Positions 1 through 11,300 of a stretch of 64,000 nucleotides of DNA are shown piece after piece. The stretch covers positions 496,001 through 560,000 of the forward strand of contig JAGYXB010000010.1 in assembly GCA_022495005.1 (NCBI GenBank). Direction: 5' to 3'. Below the pieces are notes generated by a model. The model made no database searches. It was not told the origin of the DNA and saw only the letters and a list, made by a program, of their open reading frames with translations. A program made the translations under genes and the position numbers. Positions within the stretch are counted from its first letter, which is position 1. Every line of letters starts with the position of its first letter. This DNA is from Rhyacophila brunnea (Eukaryota > Arthropoda > Insecta > Trichoptera > Rhyacophilidae).

Positions 1-420
1 GTACACATTCACAGTGGATAATTCATAAACACCTTAAGGTAGTAGATTATTAACTCATCGCAACTTTGCGCTCTCTCAACCCCTTCCTACCCTTTGAAAA
101 TTAACGAAGCGAGTTCGAACGGAGCCTCCCTATCAGCCAGCCTGCGCCCCACACCGCCCGCCTCAGGGGGCCATCCCCAAAAATCTGAATTCTAATCGGT
201 GCTTCCTTTTACATACTCGTGCGCGAATCTGAGATTGACGTGAGACGTTTTCGTCTGAGGAGAGATATTATAATACATGGAGGACACTAGGGAGAAAGGA
301 GACACTTTGAATTTAATAATAATAATATTAAAACTAAGGTCTTAGATTAATGTGTTATCCGCGTGATGACGTACAGATTAGAAACATGGACTGTTACAAC
401 TGGCTTAGTACAAAATTTTT
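1..420. other. No gene seen
   Basis: The first 250 bases are richer in G+C than the rest of the window and have no open frame worth reporting. After that the sequence becomes simple AT-rich DNA with AAT runs. I recognise nothing in it. Confidence 0.5.
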
Positions 421-645
421 TTTCTTGGACCATGTCCGATCCTAATAGGATCATATGGGCCTCCACAGAGTAGAGGTTTGTATTAACAGATTTTGTTTTT
501 ACGAGAAATGGATGTCAGCCACTTGCTCAACCTGGTATGGACAGACACAAATTAAAAACAATATGTGTACTTGCCAGACCCAGGATTCGAACCTGGGACC
601 CACGGCATGATAGTCCAACGCTTATGCCGCGCGGCCACCGTGGGC
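421..645 (-). mobile_element. tRNA-derived SINE, family tR-A, copy 1
   Basis: On the minus strand the element opens with a tRNA-like head (571-645). It has an A-box-like stretch (TGGCCGCGCGG) and a perfect B box (GGTTCGAATCC). A roughly 150-bp body follows and ends near an A/T-rich tail at about 405-425. The same head plus body recurs at 37480-37712 and, more diverged, at 60231-60440, which proves a dispersed family. It is non-coding; pol III transcription is inferred from the boxes. It is not a host tRNA gene, because all copies share the same long 3' body. Confidence 0.85.
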
Positions 646-1289
646 GTACTAAGTAAAAATAAAATTAGAGTAGCAATAATATTATAAAATTAATTAAGGG
701 ACCAAACCTAAGCTAAAAAAATCATCGGAAAACAAATCTGAATCACATTGTCCACCGCATTGCAAAATCTTTACCAACTACTGTCACTTAACTCATTCAT
801 TGCGGACCAGTTAATTACTATTTAATTACCATATTTAAATAACATGCTAATTGTATCAAATGGTCATATAATACCGAAACGGCAGCCGTGTCATCAGCAC
901 TGTATGAATTAAGTTAGCCACGTTATTCTAGAGAAATGCTCTAGAATAGAAGTGCCAAACACCATATCGATTTATTGGAATGACACATACTAACTGAACG
1001 AATCACTAAAGAAAAAATTCAATATATTTTTAAAACCAATATCATACAATAAATTATTATAATAATTGTTAAAAGTTATTTCGCCATGGTTAGGTATTAT
1101 TGAAATACAAAGAGTAATTCACATAATTATGAAACATGTACTTTTAATGTAAAATAAATCCAAAAATTTCGAGTAGCGCAACGTACAATATTAAGATACA
1201 TGTTGGGAATAACGTGTAAGGATTACAAAAAAACCAATGCATAAGGAAACATACCAGATGTGATAGAGGTCGCTTAGCAGATGAAATGA
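646..1289. other. AT-rich spacer, no gene seen
   Basis: AT-rich sequence without open frames above background. A short inverted motif at about 929-946 (TCTAGAG...CTCTAGA) is the only local structure I noticed. Confidence 0.5.
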
Positions 1290-1525
1290 TAGTCGGCTGG
1301 GCATGTCACTCGGCCAGTGGACAACAGCTAGACACTAAACTACTAAACTAAACTAAATGGCATTAAATGCCCACAGGGATGCCGTAAAACTCTACTGGAT
1401 AGACGAACTCATAAAATTTGGTATATTTACGTGGCAGCAAAGAACTTGTGACGGAGAATAGTGGAGGTAGCTAGGGAAGGCTTTCATCCAACAGTGGATC
1501 GACCCCGGTTGATGATGACTAATGA
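1290..1525 (+). pseudogene. LINE C-terminal remnant (RTE/Jockey-like tail)
   Basis: Near 1430-1515 one frame reads WQQRTCDGE, a stop, then a short stretch ending GKAFIQQWIDPG before tandem stops. Endings of the type 'AFIQQW' are typical of C-termini of RTE-type LINE ORFs in insects. The stretch before it, around GWACHSA, resembles the upstream 'WAGHVAR' segment. Stops interrupt it and no reverse-transcriptase core remains. Family assignment rests on this short ending only. Confidence 0.45.
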
Positions 1526-2470
1526 ATACGCCGCCTACCACGGATTTATAGGACATTATGTATGCTTTCCCATAATATTATTATGTATTGTATTAATATT
1601 TTATTCAACTGCCCATTATTTTTAGACAATGTGGACATAATATATTAAGATAACTACTAATTTTATCTAATTTACTGTAAAATGGTATCGATTTTGAATA
1701 TAATAACACTTTAATTACATGTATTATATATGATTCTAGGAATAGTTTAAATATTAGGCTGAGGAAGTGAATATTAACAAACTGCAATATTTGCAGTTTA
1801 ATAAGCTGGGTAACCTAAAGTGACATCACAGTAACGGGAGTGTTAAAAATAGCAAAGAGCGAAATTTTGGGTCTTTGCCTACGTATACTATTATAAATAT
1901 CAAAACTAAAGTTGAGGCGACGACAATACTCACACTGACGCATTGTTTACAAACAGGGTGTTTCAAATTTTTATATCGCCTTTACACGACCTCTCACAAG
2001 CAAAAGATCCATTGAACTAATCAATAAAGGAACAGCATGTAACATCGTCAGGAATATTCTAAATATCAACGTATACGCATGTTGTCCTCTTTTCGCTATA
2101 AGCGTAATAAGTAGGCGTAAGCAAGACAAAAGGCTGTTTCTCGTAGACGTTGTGCATAATCCGTTGCCTCAGAAATATACCAATACACACATCTTTCGTA
2201 TCTGTGGATCGCCTCAACTTTCGGTAACATACTTCGGTAACATATATTTGGAATTTTTAATTTACGCGATATATTATGATTCAAGGTTTCCGCCAAAAAC
2301 TGGTTGTGAATCATTAAACGTCTCTTTTATTTAATTCAGATTTTTTTTACTACATGTTTGCAGCGTCTGACAGTTCTCAAATTTTTGACAGAATATTATT
2401 ATCCCTGCATTAACATAATATTATGTATACTTTAATGTATCAAGTCTTTGCGTTAGTAGTGTACAGACAT
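1526..2470. other. AT-rich spacer, no gene seen
   Basis: No recognisable coding, RNA or repeat structure. Short frames on both strands around 2096-2334 overlap each other and look like chance openings. Confidence 0.45.
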
Positions 2471-2502
2471 CATGGCCCCCACAAAGGGGGGCTGACAGGT
2501 CT

Positions 2503-2894
2503 CTAGCCTGAGGGCCCGGGCTCAGAAGGGCCCGGCGTGGCAAGTCGACTAGATAAGTGATATAAATACACATCAAAAATTCTCTCTAATAGTAAAAAAA
2601 AGTAGCCTACGGCGCTATTTTCCTTCAATAATATTATTATTTAAAATTATTTCTTTGTACGATACAATTTTTATTTATATATCGATACTCGACAATTCCA
2701 TATTTCAAATGGATGTATTACAATATTTAAAAAAAAACACTAAAAATATACCAGTTAATTAATTTTACCGCGTACACCATTTGGAAAACGCTACTGTGGA
2801 GCATCACACTGCCTTTATCCTTATCGATAGGTAGAGGGGCCCGCCAAATATCCTAGCCTGGGGGCCTGCTTCAGGATGTGCGGGCCATGTAAAG
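2503..2894. repeat. Pair of GC-rich direct repeats
   Basis: Two roughly 42-bp GC-rich segments at 2503-2544 and 2853-2894 both start CTAGCCTG and continue with GGGCC motifs. They stand out from AT-rich surroundings. The outer flanks also carry CATGGCCC near 2471 and GGGCCATG near 2882, so they could be the ends of a small terminal-inverted-repeat element of about 420 bp. I cannot decide between the two readings. Confidence 0.45.
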
Positions 2895-3472
2895 CATATT
2901 TATAATCTTTTATAAAAACCGAGTGAATTTACTATGTAGACTGCTACTATAAAAACAATATTTTATAAAACGCTTATGGTCTCAATCAACCTCACTCCCA
3001 CTCATCTATTATCTGAGCGAAAACTAACTTATTAGTATACGATAAAACTTTCCTTTAACGAGTAACTTATCAAAATATCTCGCATACTAATTCTCAGGCA
3101 CTTTGCATGTCTATCACAAGGTATACCCCGACGACGTCGAGGGCGTCATTTTTCCGTTCCAAAGTGGCGCCGCGACGCTCATTTTAGTTGCTAAGAAGAT
3201 GATTACTTTGTATCGTTCAAAGTTCAACAAAGAAAAATAAAAAATAAATCACTGCTTCGTACAAGTTTAACTTTGAGGAAAAATCGTCAGTTGATGAATT
3301 GTCAAGGGTATAAAAATAAAATATAACCATTTTTAACCGCATCGAATATACGCTCCATACAAGATATATTGTAATATAATATATAATTATATTAATGTGT
3401 ATTAGGATGTAAAATTTTTTGTAAGAAACGATGAATAGAATAGTACGTCTTCTTTACCCGGTCAAACTCTTG
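2895..3472. other. Spacer, no gene seen
   Basis: AT-rich with one GC-richer patch near 3125-3190. No frame or repeat recognised. Confidence 0.4.
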
Positions 3473-3960
3473 TTTATTCAATGAATAATATAAAAAATTT
3501 GGAAAATTTCAGAAAAATACGTATTATTGAACATATTATTATTACTACATAATTTGAAAACATTTTAGAGAAATATATAACCAAAAAAAAAAATAAGTAC
3601 CTTGGTATCAAAGTGGAACAAACGCCACCTCCCACTAAATTCATGTTTTAATTGATCATGGTAGTGTAAAAGTATCAAAAACGGTAGTTTACATATAGAT
3701 TTTTGAGTTTAAAGTTGGTATGTTATATGAAAAACGGAAACTTTTCACACATGTTTGTGAGTCTCCTGTAAAATTTTGTAAATGGCTTATGTCCCACTTT
3801 GATACCAAGGTACTCAAATACGACGCCTAGCGGGATATGAACTCACGCCCACTGAATTCGCGCCAATATGCCCTACCAACTAAGCCACTTGCGTTCTATC
3901 TAACTGCGACGAAATTTACCACTAGTTTTTTATACCTCTCTGAAGTAGGTACTTCTCATA
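3473..3960 (-). mobile_element. tR-B repeat, variant head, interrupted by a MITE
   Basis: The 3' tail of the tR-B family (palindrome TTATTCAAtGAATAA, then ATTGAACATA and AATTTGAAAACA) runs from 3473 to about 3595. A 219-bp inverted-repeat element interrupts it. It resumes with a tRNA-like head at about 3826-3891: on the minus strand TGGCTTAGTTGGTAGGGC fits an A box, and AGTTCATATCCCG is a weak B box. This head differs from those of the other tR-B copies, so it may be a related tRNA-headed subfamily. The usual 5' module (ACTGCGACGAAATTT, CTCTCTGAAG) follows. Confidence 0.65.
3596..3814. mobile_element. 219-bp foldback MITE
   Basis: The termini are inverted copies: AGTACCTTGGTATCAAAGTG on the left and its reverse complement with one or two changes on the right. 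The element lies inside a tR-B repeat, so it inserted later. There is no coding capacity. The superfamily is unresolved because I do not see a clear target-site duplication. Confidence 0.75.
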
Positions 3961-4004
3961 TTGTGTTAATTGTGATTATTCGTGGTTTTTTAAATTAACT
4001 ATTT

Positions 4005-4230
4005 CTTTTATTCAACGAATAATTCAGAAGATTTTAAAAATGTACCATTTTATTTATTGAACATGCATAATTCTGAAAACACTCATGAGAAAATATACAA
4101 TAAAAAAAATCTTTTTTGAAAAAAGTAAGACCCGGCAGGAATCGAACGTGCGTATCTTGGGTATCGCCCCATGTGCATTACCACTATGCTACGACTGTCA
4201 TGCTTAATTCTTACTGTCTTGTCGGTTTAC
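4005..4230 (-). mobile_element. tR-B repeat, minus orientation
   Basis: It starts with the terminal palindrome TTATTCAACGAATAA (4008), passes through ATTGAACATGCATAATTCTG and ATCTTTTTTGAAAAAAGTAAG, and reaches a tRNA-like head at about 4131-4200. There the minus strand reads TAGCATAGTGGTAAT (A box) and GTTCGATTCC (B box). It follows the previous minus-strand tR-B copy directly, so the two form a head-to-tail pair. Non-coding, pol III-type. Confidence 0.75.
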
Positions 4231-4262
4231 ACTTTACATGAAACCTGCAGCATACAAATGTT

Positions 4263-4312
4263 AAAAATAGCCGATATACTGGATAATTTGTTAGGTTAGG
4301 TTAGGTTTTCAT
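4263..4312 (+). repeat. Fragment of the TTAGG-bearing foldback family
   Basis: AAAATAGCCGATATACTGGA, then ATTTGTTAGG and a short GGTTAGGTTAGG tract, matches the arm of the foldback elements at 52150-52286 and 61620-61843. Only one arm is left. Confidence 0.65.
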
Positions 4313-4860
4313 TCTTGAATTCATGAATTTTGCCAAAATCAGCTATGCAAATTGAATTAATGTAATAAAATACTAATAAAATTAGAGACCGTATAGTATA
4401 CGTTCATATCTTTCTGATAAGAGAGCTCACGGTGAACTGTGCCACTGAAAAATGTTTTGCGTACAATTTACATATTGTGACCTTTTCAATGATATTTAAA
4501 AAATATATATTTTTTTGAGGGTTTACAAATTACTTACGTTTCATATGCAGAGAGTGGTGGATGAACCACGTTAGATCTTCATTTAGTAGTTAAATACATC
4601 CGCTGATGGCAAAGTGACAGGGCAACTTCAATCTAATTTGGTAAATAACACGAATATGTACGATAACAATAATTTCCCTAAATAGATAAAAGATTCATTT
4701 TCTTTCCTTCAAAATCAAGTGTGACAGGTATGCGTGTAGAAAAAATGCTCTACCTTTGTCAATCGTGACGTCATGACTGACATTTGCAATTATTACTTTC
4801 CTCTTATCATCGGGAATTATCAGATTGAAATAATAATATGTTCTGTTACGAATAACAGAC
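4313..4860. other. AT-rich spacer, no gene seen
   Basis: The open frame on the minus strand at 4695-4970 has no recognisable domain, is compositionally AT-driven, and runs into the tandem duplication. I treat it as non-genic. Confidence 0.45.
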
Positions 4861-5264
4861 AAACCGACATTATTTATGTAATAAGAACTTAAATAAGATA
4901 ATACAATATAAAATAATTGGTAATGTATATAATATATTGTGTGGATCAGAACCAGGCTTGTCCAATCCACAAAAATGAAAAAAACTGTGTTATAGATCTC
5001 ATCGATATTAAATATTCATTTTTTGTCAGGTTCAAATATTAAATATGTTGTCTTATGACACCACAGACCGACATATGTAATAAGAACTAAAATAAGATAA
5101 TATAATATGAAATAATTGGTAATGTATATAATATATTGTGTGGATCAGAACCAGACTTGTCCAATCCACAAAAATGAAAAAAAAACTGTGTTATAGATCT
5201 TATCGATATTAAATATTCATTTTTTGTCAGGTTCAAATATCAAATATGCTGTCTTATGACACTA
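4861..5264. repeat. Two-unit tandem duplication, about 206-bp period
   Basis: Unit 1 (4861-5065) and unit 2 (5066-5264) are nearly identical along their length, each running from CCGACAT through GTGTGGATCAGAACCAG to GTCTTATGACAC, with a few substitutions and small indels. The high similarity suggests a recent local duplication. No coding content. Confidence 0.85.
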
Positions 5265-5429
5265 CCATCTACAGTCATCACAATATAAAATAATTCATTA
5301 TGGGTGCCATATTTATCTTCTGCACACACAAATGGTGGTTAAGTCTGACATTTGTGAAATGCTGGAAGAAACTGATAGAGATTTTTCAATAGATAAAAAT
5401 GAATTCAAGTGATTCATTTGATAAATTAT

Positions 5430-5755
5430 CAGGTATTTTGAGGATATCTTGGTGGTCAACGGCTGGTCGGCCCCAAGTGGACACATTGACGCCAGTAGAT
5501 GTGTTCATAGCAAAAGTTGGGAAATGCCAAACTGCCAGCAAGTCCCATCTGTTGGCCTCCCCGCGGCGACCTCCGGGCTATGCAGCGTAAGCTGTAGCTA
5601 ACAGCAGGGGGCGAAGGGCGAGTGACCGGCACCATAAAACTGGCCTTCTGGCTAAGAGAAGGAAATCCCCGACAGAAAAACCTGGTCGAGCCGACCTTCA
5701 GGGCCCTCGTGGCTCAGGCCTCGGGAGCGCTGGGCTAATCACCTTGCCTCCTTAA
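5430..5755 (+). other. GC-rich block of unknown origin
   Basis: A sharply bounded GC-rich block in AT-rich DNA. It includes a 63-residue open frame (5399-5590) with no domain I know, then GGGGGCGAAGGGCGAGTGACC. Blocks like this are often the 5' part of LINEs in insect genomes, but I see no reverse transcriptase or endonuclease motif, so the assignment is only a guess. Confidence 0.3.
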
Positions 5756-6021
5756 ACGAAACAGATTAACAAAACACCTAGTAGTACAATAAGACAATAA
5801 ATAATTATTACTAATTATTTTTTACCAATAAAATATATGAACGCAAGATTCATTTTATTACCTTATTGGAGATATTTGGCGTCAATTTGACGTCGTTATT
5901 GACCAAGTGATTTTAGACAATAGGCATCAATTTGTCTCAATAGGCATCAATTTGAGGCATCAATCAAGTTGAGGCATCAATCTCAACAGCCTACCTCCAC
6001 CCTTCGCCACTGTTATAAGGT
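5756..6021. repeat. Short imperfect repeats and a hAT-like terminus
   Basis: GGCATCAATTTG-type units recur three or four times at 5925-5990. The block ends, near 6011, with sequence whose minus strand reads CAGTGGCGAAGGGTGGAGGT. This resembles the CAGTGGCG start of hAT termini and matches the termini of the element at 34197-34691 and the segment at 12705-12765. The matching other end is not visible, so this is a solo terminus. Confidence 0.45.
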
Positions 6022-6281
6022 TATATGTGTCACTAGATTTCAAAATCAGCCAAGTCCATAATGGATGAATAGAAGAAAACCTAGCTTTTTGTTTTCTCAA
6101 GTACATAGTAACAAGGGTGAAAGTTTATATTATTTCGATTATAGAATATTTAAAATTAATAAGTTCCGCATTTCGATAATGCAGAAACGTTAGAAAACAG
6201 TAGTTCTTCAACAATTCACAAATAAGTCAAAAATACCTAAAGTTGGACTTGGCTGATTTTGAAATCTAGCAACACATATTA
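6022..6281. mobile_element. 260-bp TIR element (MITE)
   Basis: Inverted termini of about 34 bp: CTAGATTTCAAAATCAGCCA near 6032 is repeated in reverse complement near 6252-6271, with ATATGTGT outside both. No open frame. Superfamily unknown. Confidence 0.75.
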
Positions 6282-6841
6282 TATAGGTTTCAGAAAACTC
6301 TTCTTTTTAATCTGTCTTCAATGGGTTAAAAACTCACGTAAAAAAAGAAGAAGAAATTATGCTATTATTAAATAATTGTAGGCGTAGACGAGTAGATAAC
6401 AATTGTTATTCAGATACTAACATCAATATTATCGTACTAATTTGCCTCAAATATTAAATTTAAATAACATATAAATTATTCGAACAGGTAATAATATTTA
6501 TATACGTTTTAAATATATCTAACATTTTCGTATATAAAATTTAATAATTATTTTACCTATATTATTTTCTCAAACAACTCGAGGTTAATGTTTTTAATAC
6601 GCAATTGTAAGTTTGATAAGCAGCTATTGTCAACCAGTAGAAAGAGAACCTGGAAGCACTATAATAATAAAATAATTTTAGGAGTTTTCTGAAAATAATT
6701 CCTCTAAACGGAAGACTCTGCATTTATGCATATGCCAATATAGTGTTTTTCTTGCCAGATCTAGGATTTTTCGATAGGCATCTAGCTTGCAAAAAAACGC
6801 ATTTTACTACATTTTTATGCCTCTAAGCGATAGCGCCCATA
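6282..6841. other. AT-rich spacer, no gene seen
   Basis: No recognised feature. A run of AT-rich words lies at 6360-6560. Confidence 0.45.
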
Positions 6842-7931
6842 GAGCGCGTCGAGCGGGGCACTCGCGTAAATTTTCACAAGTGGCGCGTGAATCATCGAAA
6901 ATACAACGTAATCAAATACGCCAGAGCACACTGGATTTGACGACGCATTGTGCCCGCCCGTCCCATGATTCACCCGTGGTTTGGCTTCTCAGCGGGACGA
7001 ATTAACGAAAATACAACATAGCCCATTTATTGAACACGGCAAGCAAAAGAGGCGCGCGCTGCTTTACTTTATCCGCTTCTGGACGCGTTGTCGATAGACG
7101 GGCAAGTAGGCATTATTTAATAACAGTGAACTCATTGTTTAGTTGCTGCGTATCCGATATTTCGCTGGTAGAATAACGACATTGCGTGTCCGATATTATT
7201 TACAAGCCCCGAGAAATAATATAATATTTTTATTGCTTTGTTATGAGAGACGCTGATAATAATAATTATTTTGAGCTTCTCGTGCCCCTTATTACTTAGG
7301 TGAAGGGTAATGCGCGGGTGGCTAGATATTTAGTTTATTTATTTTCATGCGCGTCAAATCAGATACATACTTATTACTTACTACCTATTTTAGTAGCGTG
7401 AAAAATAAAACAACGTAATTTAACATTTCAAACAATAGGAGCATTCATGGCCTTATTATGGATTACGTAACTTATTACGGCTTTAGCTCGAAAATATGCC
7501 TATTAGGCATAAAGTCCACTAAAGCACGCTTGCGGGGCGCTCGCACATTTTCTATGTGAATAATCGAAAATAAAACGTAATCAAATACGCCAGCGCACAC
7601 TGAAATTGACGACGCATTGTGCCCGCCTACCCCATGAGTCATCGTTTTTTGGCTTCTCGGCGATACGAATTAACAAAAATACAACGTAGTCCATTCATTA
7701 AACACGGCAAGCAAAATCACGCTCCTCGAAGCGTCGTCGATAAGACGGGCAAGAAGCCATTATTTAAGAACAGTGATCTCTTTGTTTCATTATTGCGTGT
7801 CCGATATTAATTACAAGCCCCGAGAAATTTAATAATATTTTTATTGCTTTGTTATGAGAGACGCTGATAATAATAATTATTTTGTGCTCCTTGAGCCACT
7901 TATTAGATAGGTGAAGGGTAATGCGCGGGTG
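6842..7931 (+). repeat. Diverged direct duplication of a GC-rich segment
   Basis: Segment 1 (about 6842-7321) and segment 2 (about 7521-7931) share the same order of blocks: AACGTAATCAAATACGCCAG, GACGACGCATTGTGCCCGCC, ACACGGCAAGCAAAA, TACAAGCCCCGAGAAAT, TATTGCTTTGTTATGAGAGA and GAAGGGTAATGCGCGGGTGG. Segment 1 has extra sequence in the middle, including a second TGCGTRTCCGATATT. Short frames (6787-7005, 7619-7810) are not conserved between the copies, so this does not behave as coding. About 200 bp of unrelated DNA separates the copies. Confidence 0.8.
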
Positions 7932-9374
7932 GGAGGGGGCCTACTCAGTAGTGAGCGCACCGAACGCTTTTTTGGTGGGCTTTATGCCTTATATTATTGT
8001 GTTTAGAATTGTCATCGATAAATTCCAATTTACTAATAAATTAATACAATGGCATAATCATCATAATTCTGACATATCATTTATATGTGATTTATTTGAA
8101 AACTACTGGGAAGCATGTAAGTAACTACTTATAGGATGTTCTCACATACTTGTTATTTTTTCTCCACCGTAGATCACATTAAATAGTTAATGAACCACTG
8201 TGACTGTATTCTTCAATAATTTGTCTAAATAAGTAGGTACTAAACTATACTAATACCATCGCTTCTACATAATGAAAATTCCTCGGTATCCATAAAGATA
8301 CTATAACTATATCAATATTACTTATTTCATAATTCATTGTACCTACTACATCGTACACCTTATTTTTCTGAAAAACATAGGTTCCATAAATTATTAACGC
8401 CTTTTTTAATTAAAAAATGTTGTAATATTAGAGTCCGTCCCCCAAAAAAAAGACGTCGGATCGCCGGAGTCTAGTGATATGGTTTCATATAATTATGTAA
8501 TGTGTGCTCAGGTATGTGACATCAGTTTATCATTATCGTAGTGACATGAAACGAAACTTGAACGCCGTTGACACAATATAGGAATTTGTTGTTGATTTTT
8601 AAATATATGTATTTCTGTTAATATGTGTGGTTTTTATTTGTGTAAACATTTTTTCAAATTTTGTATATTGTAAAAATGTATTGGCTTCGTTCTTGGTAGA
8701 AGAAGTAAATTTACTTGCAATTTTATTTTCACAAAATCTAGCGTTTTTTTAATAACAACATAATAAATGTATATTAAAGTGTGTCACTCATTTAATGCTG
8801 AGTGGTATGGTTGCTACAGTTACATCAGTCCTATATGGCTTCATTTCGGGACAAATAAAAATTACACTAAAATCTTTTCATTTAGACACGTTTATAGTAT
8901 CATGGAAGGTTACTGGCACAAATCGCGTCTGCATAATATACATATTAGGTAGGGTAACTCTTAAGATAGTTATTGTCTTCTCATTTGTCGAGAACAAAAC
9001 AATTAAAATACTTCTCTTTTCCAAAACACTTATCAGTTTAATCTTATTTTATTATTATAAAAGTATGTTTTTGTAATATTATTAAATGCTTGAACCCTTC
9101 ATTATTATGGTTGTCAATAAATGTGTTCGTGTGATGCTTGTTATGTATTCGAAGAAGTCTTTCCCGCACCGTCCCGTTCAGAGCAAGAACAAGAAGAAGA
9201 AGAAGATGGCAAGTTTTGATTTTGAATATTCATCAAGCGTCAAAGATCGGCCCTCTGGGGTAGACGTTACTACCCCTCCCACCAATCCGTTCATATTGCA
9301 CAGTGGCACCCCGTTAATCTATCTAATTGATATAAGGTCATCATTAAAAAAAAATATGCGTTATATTTGTGTAT
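7932..9374. other. No supported gene
   Basis: Frames at 8767-9076 and 9086-9463 have no recognisable domain, and the latter is crossed by a microsatellite-like GAAGAAGAAGAAG (9198-9210) that could be a LINE tail. The rest is AT-rich. Confidence 0.4.
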
Positions 9375-9975
9375 ATTATATTATTTATTTATTTATAAAA
9401 GAGACTTATGGCATTACAGCGATTGGCCAATGTGCCATAATACATAATAATTACAAATTATAAAAATGACTTAATTACAAATAACAACCAATATAACAAG
9501 AAAGAATGTAGATATTAAAGTAAAATGATATTTACAATTGTAAATTTAACCTATTTAACACGTCCACAAACATGATATAGTTAATAAAAAATAAATCAAC
9601 CATTATGGTGATATCAAATAAGTTAATCGCACGATACACGGCATCATGATCCATCACATCCGTCCTGCGACGAGGTATCATGAAGACCGTCGAGTTACGA
9701 GTGATATTGGTGGGAACATGAAAATTAATATTTGCTAGTATATACGGATTATAAATGAACCCACGAAGAAGTAGAAAGAAATGCTTTAAAAGAGCAATCA
9801 CTCTTCGGGTGGACAAGGATTGCATTGATAGCATACCCAGAAGAAAAGTAGTTGGAAATATCATTTTATTATTAGTATCATAAGGAAAGAATCCGTATGT
9901 TCTTAAGTAGAGAAATCTAAGAAATCTATTGTGGACTCGATCCAACATAATTGCTTGGACGGACCTGTTTATATT
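9375..9975 (-). pseudogene. CR1/Jockey-like LINE, reverse transcriptase C-terminus and 3' end
   Basis: The minus-strand frame 9532-9948 (138 aa) has the C-terminal pattern of CR1/Jockey-type reverse transcriptases: RFLRFLYLRTYG, then FLLGMLSMQSLSTRR, LLKHFFLL, and the late IPRRRTDV and YRAINLFD segments. It continues upstream without a start codon and lacks the catalytic palm (no FADD box), so it is 5'-truncated. Downstream on the minus strand is an AT-rich 3' UTR ending in TAAATAAATAAATAA, a tail typical of this kind of LINE. Dead. Confidence 0.8.
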
Positions 9976-10139
9976 TATGTTTACGGACGGATATGTTTCT
10001 TTTGTTTTTGCTCCTGTATGACTGTATTGCGTAACATCTTACTAAGCTTTAAAGGTCTCAGCTTTTTAGCTTTGAGAATCAATACCTTGGCCGAATCTTA
10101 GCAATACACTGGTACGACTACGTTACAAACACTTGAGTT

Positions 10140-10468
10140 CATGAGCGAACATGGCAATCCTCGCTGATTGAGGTAATCACAAAGAGACGCTTCACGTGGC
10201 TGGAACATGTGTTCCGGATGGTACTAAAGAGTGCGACACTTCGTATCCTTATGACACAGCCTCAAGGAATCCATTGCGTATACCAAAATTGATCTACGCA
10301 ATGCAGCATATAGAGGGAAGTGGCGTGTACTCGTGCTTGTCTTATGCCCCAATGCTGGATCGTGACAGGGTGAAAGAAGAAAAAGAATTTTTCATTCATT
10401 TAAACAAAACGCAACTGGTTGAAAACATCCGTCTGAGGCAGATACAACCGTTCCAGTTTAAAGTTTAA
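10140..10468 (+). pseudogene. LINE C-terminal remnant
   Basis: At about 10173-10223 one frame reads ITKRRFTWLEHVFRMVL, which matches the 'RRLRWLGHVLRM' segment common to C-termini of RTE/Jockey-type ORFs. The longest frame (10196-10468, 90 aa) is in another register and is probably spurious, so the LINE reading is frameshifted. A short remnant. Confidence 0.45.
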
Positions 10469-10859
10469 TAAAAATGGATTTAGTAACATAAAATTGCGTT
10501 TCATTAAAATCAATAATACATCGCATTTTCAATTATGAATTGATAGTAATAACTATAAAAGATAAAAATGTTTTTTAAGTTTGTTTTTGTAAGTACACAA
10601 AATCAACTATCAAGACATAAGCGTCGATTTGGCACTACTTGTGGTTCGGTGTTATGTTCTCCTGATTCTTTAATATGTAGGTGTAGAAAAAAGTCAAAAT
10701 ATGTCATAGATTTCGACATATTATTACGGCGATGTATACTTTTAAATCCTTAGAATGAAGGAATGCAAAAATATGTTGACGTTTTACAACGCATAAGTAA
10801 GAACAGAATTTCTGTATAATATCAAAATCAGAAAATAACTTTCTATTCGATTTAAATTG
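10469..10859. other. AT-rich spacer, no gene seen
   Basis: AT-rich with a 61-residue frame without recognised features. Confidence 0.4.
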
Positions 10860-11300
10860 ATTTTTTTTTTACATACAGTGAACATTACAAATTTTAAATT
10901 TAAGACGTTCACAACATGACATTTAAAAACAAAATAACAGTGTAAAGAAGAAATAAATATATGCAGTATCACAAAAACAGTAGGTATGAAAAGTAAAGTT
11001 AGTAAAAAGTACAAAAATTATAAAAAATATAAATTATATAGCATGAAAATACACCAAGTGAGTTATGTGGATCCTATTATTAGAATTTATAAAACAACGT
11101 CCACCAATACTTATTCTCACGTAGGTGGAATATATCAACTTTGGATTTGGTTGAACAGAGTTATTGCCCTCCCAATTAGCATCACCAATGACAACTGCTC
11201 CTTGTGAGAACAAACAACTGATGCTCCCGATTTCTAAGATTGTTATCAGGAACACACAAGTCAATACTACCAAGAATGGCACAGTTCTCATTTACACCAA
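10860..11300 (-). mobile_element. CR1/Jockey-like LINE 3' end
   Basis: The minus strand carries the tail of the same LINE lineage seen at 30202, 33476 and 58806. The last coding block (about 11290-11070) covers CVFLITILEI and VVIGDANWE in a shifted frame. Next come the stop and a 3' UTR holding ATGTTGTGAACGTC. It ends near 10870 with the conserved TTTGTAATGTTCAC motif. Frameshifts break the reading frame. Confidence 0.7.

Noticed and set aside
571..645. A functional tRNA gene on the minus strand.
   Set aside because: The B box is perfect, but the A arm is aberrant and the same long non-tRNA body follows in three loci, so it is a SINE head.
5300..5400. Start of a piggyBac-like transposase (EMLEETDRDFSIDKNEF).
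   Set aside because: Acidic start is suggestive, but the frame stops after about 25 residues and no further transposase motif follows.
5880..5990. A CRISPR-like array of GGCATCAATTTG units.
   Set aside because: Units are short, irregular and without spacers of uniform length, in eukaryotic DNA.
8767..9463. Frames of 61, 93 and 125 aa as genes.
   Set aside because: Overlapping registers, a GAA microsatellite in one of them, and no domain recognised.
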